From Cololabis saira (lineage: Eukaryota > Chordata > Actinopteri > Beloniformes > Belonidae), in assembly GCF_033807715.1 (NCBI RefSeq), contig NC_084597.1, positions 12,517,170-12,581,169 on the forward strand: a stretch of DNA of 64,000 bases, given 5' to 3'. The position numbers were made by a program, and so were the translations under genes. The notes beneath the pieces were generated by a model. It made no database searches, was not told the origin of the DNA, and saw only the letters and a program-made list of their open reading frames with translations. Below are positions 1-26,800 of this stretch, one piece after another. Within the stretch, counting starts at the first letter, position 1. Each line of letters begins with the position of its first letter.

Positions 1-5886
<5,886 letters not shown>

Positions 5887-6189
5887 GGTGTAGTGTGTTT
5901 GGGAGCGGTCCTGTTATAACGGTGCAGAAAGTAGAGATACAGTGCGTCTCATCCGGGAAGCCCAGATCACATGACTTGTCAAAGTGAGTTAACGTGAGGA
6001 GAGAGTAAACCGTAATAGGATTTTTGGACCTTAACCCCTTCGTTACAACGTTTAACCAGTCCATAATCTGCGCGGTGTTGCTGCAGTGACGCCGAGTGTC
6101 CACTGGGTGTCGCTGTTGTAACATGAAAATAGATAAACGTCCTCTTGTTGAAGGATACAAATATGTTCATTTTCCATTTCAAATCATAT

Positions 6190-6635
6190 TTTCAACTCCA
6201 AAGAAAAATAGGTTGCTTCTACAATACCTGACAAAGCAACCAAATATCAAGAATGCAATACCTGCAGCTGTGAGACTACACAACCAGCACTGCTCACAGT
6301 AGACCACAAACATAACAACCTGACAATAAATATACATACAGGAAAATAATGTGCAATATCATTCTCTGCAACGTGCAATCATGTAAATAACATCTGTAAA
6401 TATCCATCTGTTATTTCTTATTTTATATACTAGTATTTCTTATTATTTATTTTTTCTTCTCCTTATTATTATTATTATTGTATATACCAGTCTACTGTTT
6501 ATAGTGTGTTATTATTACTGTGTGTTAACTATTTCTATTGATGCCTCTTGTTTTTTGCTGCTGTAATCTGCAAATTTCCCCTCTGTGGGACTATTAAATG
6601 ATTTCTTATCTTATCTTATCTTATCAAATGTGCTC
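6190..6635 (+). mobile_element. L2-like LINE 3' tail upstream of phyhd1
   Basis: A short plus-strand reading, with IPAAVRLHNQHCSQ before a stop, resembles the C-terminal end of L2-clade polyproteins. A low-complexity 3' UTR follows, ending CTGTGGGACTATTAAATG and then a (TTATC)n tail at 6606-6634. It sits within about 300 bp of the phyhd1 start codon on the other strand, so it may abut or overlap the promoter. Confidence 0.6.
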
Positions 6636-7313
6636 CAACAACACATTTTAGCCTATTAAGTAAAAACCTTAAGTATTAAGAGGATTCTACATCACTGTGT
6701 TAAATTTGAAGCAGCTATAATCTACACTGACACTTAACTGTGCAAAAGTTTCAGGTAACCCTAATCTTCATCTTTTATCACAGTTTTAATGTCATCCATA
6801 TTTGTTTTTCAGCAACTTAAACTGAAAAAACAAACCTGGCTCTTTTAAATGTCATTTAAAAAAATATGTTTGGGAAAATCTCCTTAAAAAGTTAAATCCG
6901 GGCCTTGATTCAGAGGGAAGTCACACTAAACACCTTCTGGCTTTTGCTTATCACGTCATTTTGGTCTGAATATTGTGTGCTTTATTATGGGTAAATATTA
7001 TCTTGGGGTCAACTGATACGGGTTTGCTATGGCTGATACTTTTGGATTATTATTTCTAATATAATCCTAATATCTCCTGCTTGCATCTTAATAAAGCACT
7101 GTTGCCTCACAGCAAGAAGGTCCCCGGTTCGACTCCCACGCCCAGCAGGGTCTTTCTGGAGTTCTGGAGTGTGGAGTTTGCATGTTCTCCCCTACTTGCG
7201 TGGGTTTCTTTCGGGTACTCCGGTTTCCTCCCACAGTCCAAAAACATGCATGCTAGGTTAATTGATCATTCTAAATTGCCCGTAGGTGTGACTGTGTCTG
7301 GTTGTTTGCCTGT

Positions 7314-8461
7314 TGTAGCAAGGCTAGTGCTACGGGGGTCACCCGACAGGACAGGGGACACAGGGTTTAGTGCAGGAACTCTTTATTCTCTTCTTTCACC
7401 CAAGACCAGTGGTGGACAGTAATGGAGTAAATTTACTTGAGTACTGTACTTAAGTACATATCCAGAGGATTTGTACTTTACTTGAGTATTAGATTTCTTT
7501 GGTACTTATTACTCTTACTTGAATACATTTCCAAGACAAATATTTTTACTTTTACTCGAGTAAATTTCTAGGAAGGCTGAAAAGTACTCGTTACTTTCAG
7601 GTCTGCTCTTTTTTCTTCTTCCCTAAAATCCTATTGGACACAAGCTGTTTTTGTCAAAGGAGGAGACCTATCACAGTGCACGCTCTCAGACAGACATTGG
7701 GAGACAGTTTGTTATGCTCTATATTGCTATAGTGTACTGGTACATGTCCTTCCTGTAAAGTTAAGTGACTTCAACATTGAGTTATTGAAAGCAGAGATGT
7801 AGTTTTTTGTAAAGCAGTGGTCTTTGAGGGGGATCCAGACTTAGTTGGATGGTGCAGGTTCATTTGGTTTCAGTTCATGATTGTTAATAAACTCTGCATC
7901 ATCTGCTGTCCTCTTATGATCCCCTTCATTTGATTTGTTTTTGGTGTTTCTGCAGGTTTTATATAACATTGTGGTTCTAAAAGCAGCACATCAGTGCAGC
8001 TGGTTTCAAAGAGTTAATTCTCAGAAACAAGAGTTAAAAGATCCTTAAATTAATTTAGAAAAAATATAGTAATTTACTGATGTGGAAAATAAGAAATTTA
8101 CTCTTACTCTTACTCTTACTTTTACTTAAAGTAAATTTAAAAGCATTTACTTTTGGATACTTAAGTACCTTTAAAAGCAAGTACTTTTCTACTCTTACTC
8201 GAGTAATATTTTGACTGAGCTACTTTTACTTGTAACGGAGTAAATTTTGACCAGTAGTATTTGTACTCTTACTCAAGTACTGGGGTCGAGTACTCTGTCC
8301 ACCTCTGCCCAAGACACACGTGCCGTCACCTTCAGCAGCTTCCTCCCAGCAGACCTCTTGCTGGTGTGCAGCTGCTCTTTATGAAGGCAGCCAGGGTGGA
8401 GAGGCTGATTGGGCACAGGTGTGCCCAATCAACTGAGTGGCTGCTCCTCCACACTGCCACA
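7314..8461. mobile_element. Putative solo LTR inside the SINE, itself split by a hAT element
   Basis: The insert begins TGTAGCAAGG and ends CTGCCACA (TG..CA form). It is flanked by near-matching 5-mers CCTGT (7309-7313) and CCTAT (8462-8466). Removing the nested hAT and one TSD copy leaves about 239 bp. No second LTR or internal region is present. Another short element type is possible; the TSD match is only 4 of 5. Confidence 0.4.
7407..8307. mobile_element. hAT-type non-autonomous transposon (CAGTGGTGGACAG family)
   Basis: 901 bp with ends CAGTGGTGGACAGTAAT and TACTCTGTCCACCTCTG, which are imperfect inverted repeats. An exact 8-bp TSD CCCAAGAC lies at 7399-7406 and 8308-8315. Both subterminal regions carry many ACTTGAGTA/TACTCGAGTA-like repeats. 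No coding capacity. Confidence 0.93.
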
Positions 8462-8788
8462 CCTATGTGGGCCTGCGATGGACTGGCGACCTGTCCAGGG
8501 TGTAACCCCTGCCTCTCGCAGGATAAAGCTGGTATAGATAATGGATGGATGGAAGTTTCAAGAGGACTTAAGTGCAGCAAGATGATCAACAGGCCTAGCA
8601 ACGAGTACAAAACATTTATTCAAACTGTTTTATGTGAAATAACACAAACTAATCACATCTGACAAACACAGACGGGTGTGAGATCAGGCTTGTGTTTTGT
8701 ACACGCAGGAAAAGTGCAGGTTTTATTTTTATACATTATAGGGGCTATTCTTACTTTATAATGCCTTATTGACTTACAGGGATAAATA

Positions 8789-9529
8789 CAGTGGCAATTC
8801 AGTCGAAGCTAAGGTATGGCAAGGTTTTGAGTCACAGAACTTCACTAGAATATCAATCAACACCAGCAAATACTCATCACAGAAGTCTGCTATGGAGCTT
8901 ATCTGCGTGGTCAAGAATATTGGAACTTTTTCAAATGCAGTCTCGCTCACTGCAAAAACTCAAAATCTTACCAGGAATATTTGTCTTATTTCTAGTTAAA
9001 ATGTCTAATTTTTAGTCAAAAAATCTTTTTACACTTAAAATTACCAGAAAAATAACTTATTTGACCATTTTCACCTGTTTCAAGTAAATTTTCACTTGAA
9101 ATAAGTAGAAAAATCTGCCAGTGGGACAAGATTTATCTTCTCATTACAAGCAAAAAAATCTTGTTCCACTGGCAGATTTTTCCACTTATTTTAAGTGAAA
9201 ATCTACTTGAAACAGGTGAAAATGGTTGTTTTTGAGTCTTGTCTTAAATGTAATGAGATTTTTTTTTACTAAAAATTAGACATTTTAACTAGAAATAAGA
9301 CAAATATTCTTAAGATTTTGAGTTTTTACAGTGTAAAATAACTAGTGAAATCGATCATGTTGTTCTGATTTGCATTTGTAGTTATTCTATATGTATTAAG
9401 TAATAGAATAATCAATACAAATAGACAGAGTAATTCCATAAATGTATTTAAAAAACAAACATTTACATTTTCCCTTGAAGCCAAGGTGTGGCGGCTGCCA
9501 TACCTTGCCATACCCAATTGACGCCCCTG
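8789..9529. mobile_element. hAT-type element (CAGTGGCGTCAATT family), copy 1
   Basis: 741 bp. The right end CCCAATTGACGCCCCTG is the inverse of the left end, which here has lost three bases (CAGTGGCAATTCAG). TSD GATAAATA at 8781-8788 and 9530-9537. The interior contains a palindromic unit (8948-9333). Copy 2 is at 34754-35470. Confidence 0.9.
8948..9333. repeat. Palindromic fold-back unit (CACTGCAAAAACTCAAAATC), copy 1
   Basis: Starts CACTGCAAAAACTCAAAATC and ends GATTTTGAGTTTTTACAGTG. The two arms are complementary for most of about 190 bp and meet near AAAAATCTTGTTCCACTGGC. It lies at the same internal place in both CAGTGGCGTCAATT elements, so it was acquired before they spread. An independent copy is at 54155. 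Confidence 0.85.
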
Positions 9530-9537
9530 GATAAATA

Positions 9538-12500
9538 CATAACATTGTATTGTTAGTGCTTTTGCTTTCTTTACTAAGATAATTGTCCGTAGTGGGAGAG
9601 ATTTCTCAGTCAGCTTCTTTTCCAGTTTCTCAGAGGCATGCAGCACTTTTCTGTGAAAGAGGAACTAGCAACTAGGATGTAATGAACAGACTCAGCAGCA
9701 GAGTTTAGTGTTTATTTTATTGTCATGTGTCAGAATGGTACAAAAGTAGAGTCTGACCATTTAGAAATCAAAGATCCACTGTTACAGACACTTAAAAAGC
9801 CAATGTTCAATTAACTTGGCAAAAATGTATTAATTGATAAAGGCTGTCACACATGATGCAGACACAAGTCTGTCCAGTCCGCTTACAGTTTATAGTCAAC
9901 TAGATCGTTGCTTGGAGGGGGGGTGAGGTGGGCGGTTGTCAACGCGGCTGCACTGCACACAGGTCCAGCATCAACAAACTCAAGTTTCAAAACAAAAATG
10001 AAGCAATACCCCCAAAAATGAAACCAATATACTCCTGGAATCTTCCTAATTTACAGGCATCAAAATACAGAGATTCATTTGTCGTACATGGTAAATACAA
10101 TCATGTATTTAGAGAAAGAAATGGATACAACTGCAATCCCGGCCGCTTACCAATACTGACATTTTGGGCAATTAAGATGACACTAAGGTGACTGTGAAAC
10201 CCCGTACAAGTTTTCAGGTTTTTAGCAGATTGTGTTTAATTGTTTGCTTCCACTTCCTGTAAGATTGTCAGTCATTTCTGTTCAATTTTCTCAGAGCCAC
10301 TTCCAGTCTGCTCTGATCCAAACCGGCGAATTCTGCAAAAGAGTGAGCTCGGCATGCGGTTCGGAGCAAATTAATATATGTAAGGCATACATTAATGTAC
10401 ATTTCTGATATTTTACACTGAAACAAGGATAACATTAGAAAATAAACACTGAAAAAAAGTGTAGCACATTTGCACGTTTATAACAAAAAGGTGTGTTTAG
10501 ATGAAAACGGGCCACTTTTGACATAATAATGACATAAAACATAAGTGCTGACGTGTTCGTATAACCTGGCAGCATGACGCCAAGACTTCCTTGGAGACAT
10601 GCAAACTTCTGACCTCAACTCAGACCTTCACCCGATTCGGCGACGCTGATGCGAAGGGAAGCAGAGTGGGCTCCCAGTGAAGCGCGTGACTCAGAGGGAA
10701 GTGAGTGTGTCGGTGAGTCACGGCTCTAGAGGTCAGGAAACATAACAGAGGCAACTCCTTGGAAAATTATTAGAGCACGTACTCGACATTCTGGCCAGGA
10801 ACCAAAAAAAAAAAAAAAAAGAAAAGAAGTGAGACTTGGTTCTAGATATGTAGTGAGAAATTACTATTAATATGCATAGTCTGTTTAAAAATACCAGATT
10901 TTTGCCATATAGGCATGGATGAGTACCTGGTGACGCCCTGAGGAAGTTTCCCATGGCACTCTTGATGTTCTAGATTAATATCGACTTTAAATGTTAAGCC
11001 AAGAATAAAATTTAGGTTATATATATCAACCAGAACTTTCACTTCAAAATAAAGATTGACATTTTTGTCTCATTGGTCCAAGTTTGTCCAGAACCATCTT
11101 TACTAATATAAAGACAGGGAAAAAAAAAAAAAAACAACCAACAAGACCCTGCAGAGATTCAAATCAATCTGTTGGCAACAGTGTTAACCACCAAAAAAAA
11201 AAAAAATAAAAAAAAAAATACAGTAATAAAGTATCATAGGATTTCTCGGAGAATCTGACTTTGGAGTGATGTTAATGGGACATCCGCTCAGGGAAAGACT
11301 GTCCACTGTCAATGTTTTGTGAACGCATTTGTGAATCTTTCTCGCTGTAAAACTGATCACTACTCTCATTTCTGCCAGCGTTGACGTCCTTTTGCCATTT
11401 GGCTTTTATACAGGTCGTCACACTTACTAAGGGCCAGCTGAAAAAGTCCACTTGATTTTGTTAGTAACATCCCATAAAAATCAAAAAAAATCCTCTTCTA
11501 GCCATTCTTCTGCATTTTGATCCAGTATTAGTTTATACGCAATTACAGAGTGTAATGCTTTGTTGTTCATCTGAGATTGTGGGAGTGGTTAGAGAGGTGG
11601 GCAGAGGTCTGGAGGACCCCGGTTCAAGCCGCTGGATTGCAACCAAGGTGAACCACTTTGGGCCCCTGAGCAAGGCCCTTAACCCCGGCTACTCCCCGAG
11701 CGCTGTGCAAATGGCAGCCCACTGCTACTAGTCTAACTAGAGATGGGTTAAATGCAGAGAAAGAATTTCCCCATTGTGGGACAAATAAAGGAAATGTATC
11801 ATTATTATTAAATCAGTTTCATGATCTTTTATTATGTCTTCATGATTATTTTGACTGTTTGCAAGAGGATGCATTTTCTTTTCACATGAATGTATGTTAC
11901 TTATTTTCACACGTTTCATTTTTTTTTTTGCATCCGACATGTTTCAAAAGAAAGGGGGAAAAAAACAACATTAGAGTAAAAGTGGATTCATTATTAAGAC
12001 AATGGATATGGCATTAAATTATTTTGCTTGAAGATTTGACTCTTGTTGGAAAATGTGTGATTTCCTTTGAACAACTGTATTTCCATGTTGTCTGTGTCTC
12101 TGACTTTTCCCTTAAAGTTTAAAACTGGTTTCCAGTCAACACATGAAACACCGAAGCTTTCTGTTCTGTACATTAAGACTGTGTGAGATCTCTTTACTAG
12201 TGATCCCCAGAGAGGCATCTGTATTTAGCCAAGGCCTTAGATGAGGGGAAAACAAAACAAAAAAAAACACACTGAAATAAAACTTTCTTTGAATCCCTTA
12301 TCAAGCTAAAATTCAAAAGGAAACATCTGGCAAAAATAAAACAAAATGATGCACATTAAAACAAAGACCTTAAGTATTTGAGCTATACATTTTACTGCAC
12401 AAGTAAAAAAAAAAAAGAAAGAAAGAGAGCCGATTACGTTTGTGATCATTAACAGGGTATAGCTTGTAAAAACTAAGGCCGTATTCGCAAGTAGTGATGT

Positions 12501-14211
12501 CTGGCAGGAGCAAACATAATAGATCTACGGTACTCCAAATGATGCTATTAAATCCCAGGTCTAAACAAGAAAAGTGTTTCAAGCAGACTAATCATGTTGC
12601 TGCCTGCGATGGTGGATATCACATATTCTGCAGACGTTCCCAACAAACTATAACTTCCTTTTGGGAGGGAGGAGCTGGTTAAAACCAGTTCCCTTCACTC
12701 TGCAATTTCCTGTTTGCCTTCATTTGCCTTGTGAATGAATAAACAAATGTCCACTTTGGCCGGGGGCAAACTGAGCATGATACATTTACACAAAGAGCTC
12801 GCACAGAGATGTCTGAGTGCTTGATTCAGCATTTCTTGACCTCAGTTTCACAGCTTCTGCTCGTCTCTCTACAGGTGTTGCGCAGATGTTAGATAACATT
12901 CAACATATGTGGAGAATTAATTTACATGAATTCATCTTATTGGATTGGATCTACTGCCTTAAAAAAAAAAAAAAAAAAAAAAAAGATAAACATTTGTGCA
13001 AGTTCGCATTATATTTTCCATTTCGACATCAAAATGAAGAAATTAACCGTGATTGCGTCTGTGAAGCTAACCGTTAATGCAAATAGGGGAGAGAGTATCG
13101 ATTTACATTTTAGTCTGTGAAGCAAAATATATAAGCTCTGAAATGAGCAAAGGTCACTTAAGATATCTGACTATCGGGATTTCTCCAGAAGCTAAGAATA
13201 AATGTTCAGTCATAATTACATATTAGCACATTATAATAAAGTCTTCCCTTTTTTTTTTTCAAACACTTAAATGGATACAAAGCTCCTCTCACACAACTCA
13301 TTAAGACACATTTGTAATGTTCGACTTTTAAGTCCGAATAAGCCAATGCCTATGTCACACACTTAGTAGTAAACATGTTTTGTGATGAAGAGTAATGAGC
13401 CCAAGAAGAAAGTTACATTTCTCCACCGCAGCTTGTCGCGCAGTTAACAGTCTGCCGCACGGGAGGATGCTATAATTTAACGACTACAGGGCATTTAGAC
13501 ATTGCACCGTAAAGTTTGTTCCCATTTAAGTTCCTCTGGGTATCTGATGGCTCTTCTTTGAAGTTGTTTTTGATCAAGTCCTCAGAGTTAAGGCCTTAGC
13601 TGTGAAATCACCTGTGGGATGATTTTGTTGAACTTCATCAGTCATTTTGTTCACGTAAAAAGATGTTTCCAAGCGGGTCGAGTGTGAAGGGAGCCTGAGG
13701 AGAGAAACACGGGCAAGTCTTCATGCCTCAGCAGATCAGGGGCATGAAATGCATCTAATAACATCTGTTGATATATTAAGCCACACTGCAGTGCAACTGC
13801 AAATGTAGAAAAGAAAAAAAAAAAACAACAGGTGACTCGAGGCTAGAGGAGGAGCAGGCAAACATCGCTTGGAGCATGTAAAAATTGACGCAAGTATCTT
13901 TCAGCTCACTACAGAGGCTTTGTCGTGCAAGGATGTCTCCCTCTGATGAAGAAATGTGTTTTAGAAAGGGTCTAGTGTGGCATGCACATTCAACATTAAC
14001 TGCCAGCAACCTTGCCATTCTGTTTAGTTACCTAGGCTTGGTTAGGAGGAAGGAGATCAATCCTTTACAAGCATGAGTGTTGTCATTTCGCCAAAAAATA
14101 AAAAACAACCCGTCTTTGACATCTTTACTTTTCTGCTGTATTGTTTTCAAGGTTAACCTGGCTTTAACAAAACTCTGCCCGTCTGTTACTCTGACCCGAC
14201 AGTGGTATGGC
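9538..14211. other. Largely element-free stretch downstream of lrrc8a; possible long 3' UTR
   Basis: Contains one SINE (11580-11800), A tracts (10804-10820, 12961-12984) and otherwise ordinary AT-rich sequence. The lack of DNA transposons, compared with flanking DNA, fits a long lrrc8a 3' UTR on the minus strand. Minus-strand AATAAA candidates occur at 11828-11833 and around 9709-9716. I cannot decide where the transcript ends. Confidence 0.35.
11580..11800 (+). mobile_element. tRNA-derived SINE
   Basis: Has a B-box-like GGTTCAAGCC at 11621-11630, the internal phrase CCTGAGCAAGGCCCTTAACC, and a 3' tail with AATTTCCCCATTGTGGGAC followed by ATTATTATTA. The layout is that of a degenerate fish SINE with a LINE-derived tail. 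Confidence 0.75.
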
Positions 14212-22011
<7,800 letters not shown>

Positions 22012-22085
22012 GATGGTTTATCTGAAAAGGGAAAGGCAAAAGAGAATCAGGCTGTGACATGACAAGGCAAAGCATCCCATATTTT

Positions 22086-23100
22086 TAGGGGTGTAACAAT
22101 ATATTGTGCCACGAAATTTCGCGATACAAAAACGCCACGAAACGTGTCGTGGAGGTGACAAACTGTATCACGATATTGGGTTATTAATATTAAATCTATC
22201 GTGTTGACTAGTAACGCGCATCCGACCGCGCGGACCAAAATCTTACTACGCTCAGAAGAAAGTAGTACCTTTTTGCGGTTCCGATCACGGGACTTGGGGG
22301 GGTTTGAGCTCTGAACTTTTAAGTCTGGTGTAGAGTTAAGCCTTACCTTATTAAATTAAACCTTTTTCGGGTCGTGAGTAGGATAAACACGGGAAAACTT
22401 CTTCCGAGTTGGAGTGTACTTTAATGTCCCTCAACAGTGTAGGATTTTAGAACATCAACACAGCACCTAGTGCCGTATTGTAATCTAAAACAGACTAATC
22501 ACTACAGATAAACTGACAAGTGTCATTATAGTCCCTGATTTACATCAGAATATAAAGAATATGTTTATAAAATAATGAACCCTGAATTACCAAACTAACC
22601 TTCTTAACAAAAATAAATCTCCTCTTACACTTATAAGGTGAGCATGAATCAATCTGTTTTATGATGTAAAATTGTATGTAATTATTTACTTATATTTATT
22701 TATTTAATTTTTGTTGTTAAATTTCTGGAAAAGAAAAAAGTCAAATCATACATGAGAGAAACTATTCAGTTTGTGGCAAAATATTTGTACTTGTATGAAA
22801 CTGAAGATGCATAATGCAAACCGGACATTTACTTTTAGTTCAGTTTGTGGAAAATGGTTGGCCTGCCTTTCTCTTTAAAACTTAAACAGTTATAAAGCAT
22901 TACAAACTGTAACAATAGGGTAAATGCACAGCATTGTTTTGTATTTTGTGTCTTAAAATAACAATAAAATAAAATATATGTCATATGTTCCTCATGCAAG
23001 GTTGCAAAAATACTGCTATAATATCGTGTTGTATCGTTATCGTGACCTCAGTATCGTGTATCGTACCGTATCGTGAGATTAGTGTATCGTTACACCCCTA
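22086..23100. mobile_element. hAT-like element (TAGGGGTGTAAC family), copy 1
   Basis: 1015 bp starting 60-70 bp beyond the lrrc8a coding-exon acceptor, within its first intron. Ends TAGGGGTGTAACAATATATT and GTATCGTTACACCCCTA. Exact TSD CATATTTT at 22078-22085 and 23101-23108. A reverse-orientation copy is in a rapgef1 intron at 51683-52689. Confidence 0.95.
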
Positions 23101-23473
23101 CATATTTTCATAACTTTATTGAGTTGAGGTAAGCTTTAGCAGGTCAAAATGTGAAAACAGTCATTAAGGTGCCAATTAGTGAATTTACAGGGAGAAGAGT
23201 GCTTTTTGTGGTTTCTGTGTGGAATTTGCCTGTTCCACCAATGTGTGTGTGTGGGTTTTCCTCGGCTAGTCTGGCTTCTTCCCAAAGTAAAAATATGCAA
23301 TTTCGGCTGACTGCTTGACTGTTTGTATCTTTGCACCCCATTGATACACGAGGGACCTGCCTGAAAAACAACTGGAAACCAGGTTCCAGCACCAAACTGG
23401 CAATAATACCAAATAGTACATCCTCAAAGATGACTGAAGGGCAAATATAAAACAATGTTTCAACAGTTTGAAG

Positions 23474-24114
23474 TAGTGGGCGACCGATAATCGATAATTT
23501 TAAAGAAAAATTAAGAAATTTACTGAAATACTGCATTTTCTTTTTGTATTAAGAATGTTCAACATGCTCAAACTTAAGTAAACTTAAGTAAATATTTGCA
23601 CTTAAAAAAACAACCTGTGTAGCCATTTTCACAACCTGTACTGTTTGGTTGTTTGTCATGTGTACTAGTTAGCTTACTGTTACTACCTCCAAGTAGGCAC
23701 TTGCTGTGGTTTGGGTCTGGGAATTGGGAGTATTGTGCCTGACTGTTCTAAAATTGAGGCTGTTATTCCTCTTAATTTGTTATTTTTTATAGGCAGCTTT
23801 TTTATTTTATGTAAAGAGAAAATTCACTTAGTGTTATTTTTAATAACTGAAATGCTGCTTGTTTTGTTTGATGTTCCATAATTTGCACTTTTGATGTGTG
23901 AGCCGTGCGAAGTGAATATTGCCGTCCTTCCTAGTTAAAGCAATAAATTGCTCACCATTCATTTAAATGAATTCTTGTATTGAAATTTGTTTTCTTCCAA
24001 AAAGGTAAAAAAAGGGTAATAATCGTATCGGCTGATATCGGCTATCGGTCTTTTTGATTTCCCCCTAATCGGTGATCGAAATAATCGAAAAAAAGGCTGA
24101 TCGGTCGGACACTG
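23474..24114. mobile_element. hAT-like element (TAGTGGGCGACCGATAATCG family)
   Basis: 641 bp. Ends TAGTGGGCGACCGATAATCG and GGCTGATCGGTCGGACACTG are imperfect inverted repeats. TSDs GTTTGAAG (23466-23473) and GTTTCAAG (24115-24122) differ at one base. No coding sequence. Confidence 0.8.
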
Positions 24115-24438
24115 GTTTCAAGAAAGAAAAAACAATATCACATCTTTCAGTTTTATATCATTGTCTGTAGTGTTGGGTTCTACTGTATACAATAGTTTAA
24201 AAGTTTTACACCAATTCAGTATTTACAATATTCAGCGTATTAACCCCAATTTTATACCTTTAGTTAAGTATTAAGGTGTTGATTTTCTTTCTCATGTTGT
24301 CGAACCTGAACAAGCTTCTGCTAGTTGTCTTGAGTGTTTTGAGAGATTAATTACTTACTTTATGTCAATAATTGAATAACATTATTCATAGAGATTTTTT
24401 TTAAATGCTAACAATAACACATTTCTAAAATCAAGGGA

Positions 24439-25122
24439 TTGGTTTGCTGGTCTCTCAGCGCAATTGACACGATGGACTCCTGGAAGACGTGGAGGACCGT
24501 GTGTCTGTCCATACTGTCTGTCGAGGATGTGGAAGATGTCTACATAATTGGATTTCTGATAACAGGATTTCTGCTTTTTGGAGCTGGCGGTTACCTGGCA
24601 TATCGACAAATTCGGAAAATGTCGACAGATATTCTGGCCCTTTCAGAGCTGCCTGACGTGGCTGAAGGGATCAGCTGTGCGACCAACGCTCAGACTCAAA
24701 TGTTGGGGAGCAAAATCGCAAACTGGATGCGATTCTTGAACAGAATCACAGGCTAGCTGCGGTTTTTGAACTCCTTTGCAGGATGGAAAAGACCTTGGAG
24801 AAGTTGGAAGCTCGGCTTGGCGGGAACTGACCACAAATTCGGCTGTTTGGAGTCGCCATGGAGATGAACCAGAGAGCCTTTAAGGCAGACGCTGGAGTAG
24901 GCCTGACCCAAATGTAATCGTTGTATTTATACACAGTGTGTCTTTTTTTCCCCCTCCTCTTTCCTTGTGTCATCCTTTCACAGCTAATTGCACCAGTGTA
25001 CCCAAGTCATATGTTGTCATCTGTTTTGTTTATTTCTGTGCTCTTGATGGGCGGTACTGACCGTAATTTCATTGTGTCGGGACACTGGCTCAAAGACTAA
25101 TAAAGCTCTATCTATCTATAAC
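24439..25122 (+). mobile_element. Retroelement-like unit with a small membrane/coiled-coil ORF
   Basis: An ORF from the ATG at 24472 begins MDSWKTWRTVCLSIL. It has a strong membrane segment (VYIIGFLITGFLLFGAGGYL), then a polar stretch ending near 24756. About 24700-24830, in a different forward frame, encodes a heptad-like, charged stretch (ILEQNHRLAAVFELL, then EKTLEKLEARLGGN, then a stop), as expected if one base was gained or lost near 24700. The unit ends AATAAAGCTCTATCTATC, a LINE/SINE-style 3' end with a CTAT tail. I do not recognise the protein. It could be an accessory ORF of a non-LTR element or a retrocopied host gene. Confidence 0.5.
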
Positions 25123-25596
25123 TCGGTTTATGCTCTGATTCAAGCAAGCTACAGGTAACTTATGAATCTTACACCAGTGAACACCACCGCATATGTTTGA
25201 TGACGACATAGAAATCAAATCTGGAGCTTACCAAAAAAATAAGATAAGTAGAAAAGAAAAAAATTATTTCAACTATGACCTCAAAACTCAAAACAAAAAA
25301 ATGGACCTGAAACTTGTTAAGTTGCTGACAAATTCAAGAAAAAAAACAACATCCAGGCATTTATGCTTCAGCAAATTTGCAAAAGCAGAACTTGGTTTCA
25401 CAATCGGTGCATGTGATGAGAGAAATACAGCAGACCAAGCACTGTGTAAACAGTTTTAATGTTAATAGAATAAACTGTTATGAAAGTTGAAGGTACACAG
25501 GCATTCTTGTCATTAAAAAAAAAATCCTATTTAACTGTTGAAAACTATGTAGCAAGGACACCCAGACCTTGCAACAGAACTACATACACATATCTA

Positions 25597-25882
25597 GGAG
25601 GTAGGTGGCTCAGTTGGTAGAGCGTTCACCCATGAACCTGAAGGTCAGTGGTTCAAGCCCTAGGTCCTCCCGTGTCCACCAAAGTGTCCTTGGGCAAGAC
25701 ACTGAATGTTGCTCCCGGTTGTCAGGCCAGCGCCGTTGTATGTATGTATGTTGTATGTATGGCAGCTCCGACAACAACCGGTGTGTGAATGTGTCCGTTT
25801 GTAGGTGAACGTCTACAGTGTAAAGCGCTTTGGGGCTGTAGGAGTACAGCTGGAAACGCTATATAAGTGTAAACCATTTAAA
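25597..25882 (+). mobile_element. tRNA-derived SINE
   Basis: The head GGTGGCTCAGTTGGTAGAGC resembles a tRNA A box, and GGTTCAAGCCC at 25650-25660 a B box. The body carries GTCCTTGGGCAAGACACTGA and AAAGCGCTTTGGGGC, with a 3' end CTATATAAGTGTAAACCATT. This matches the layout of common teleost tRNA SINEs. It is in lrrc8a intron 1; no functional tRNA is proposed. Confidence 0.88.
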
Positions 25883-25897
25883 TATACATACATATAG

Positions 25898-26800
<903 letters not shown>

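Larger units (their letters stand above)
7088..8550 (+). mobile_element. tRNA-derived SINE, split by a later insertion
   Basis: The left part (7088-7313) has a B-box-like GGTTCGACTCC at 7126-7136 and the common fish SINE text with GTTTGCATGTTCTCCC and CACAGTCCAAAAACATGC. The right part (about 8462-8550) resumes at TGCGATGGACTGGCGACCTG and ends with ATGGATGGATGG. The two parts join in the usual order of this SINE class once 7314-8461 is removed. Intergenic between phyhd1 and lrrc8a. Confidence 0.75.

Noticed and set aside
7322..7410. Candidate coding ORF at 7081-7422
   Set aside because: Spans SINE and LTR-like sequence; the reading frame is incidental.
25603..25675. Possible tRNA gene with A and B boxes
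   Set aside because: It is the head of a SINE: the sequence continues into the SINE body and does not fold as a complete tRNA with a matched acceptor stem.
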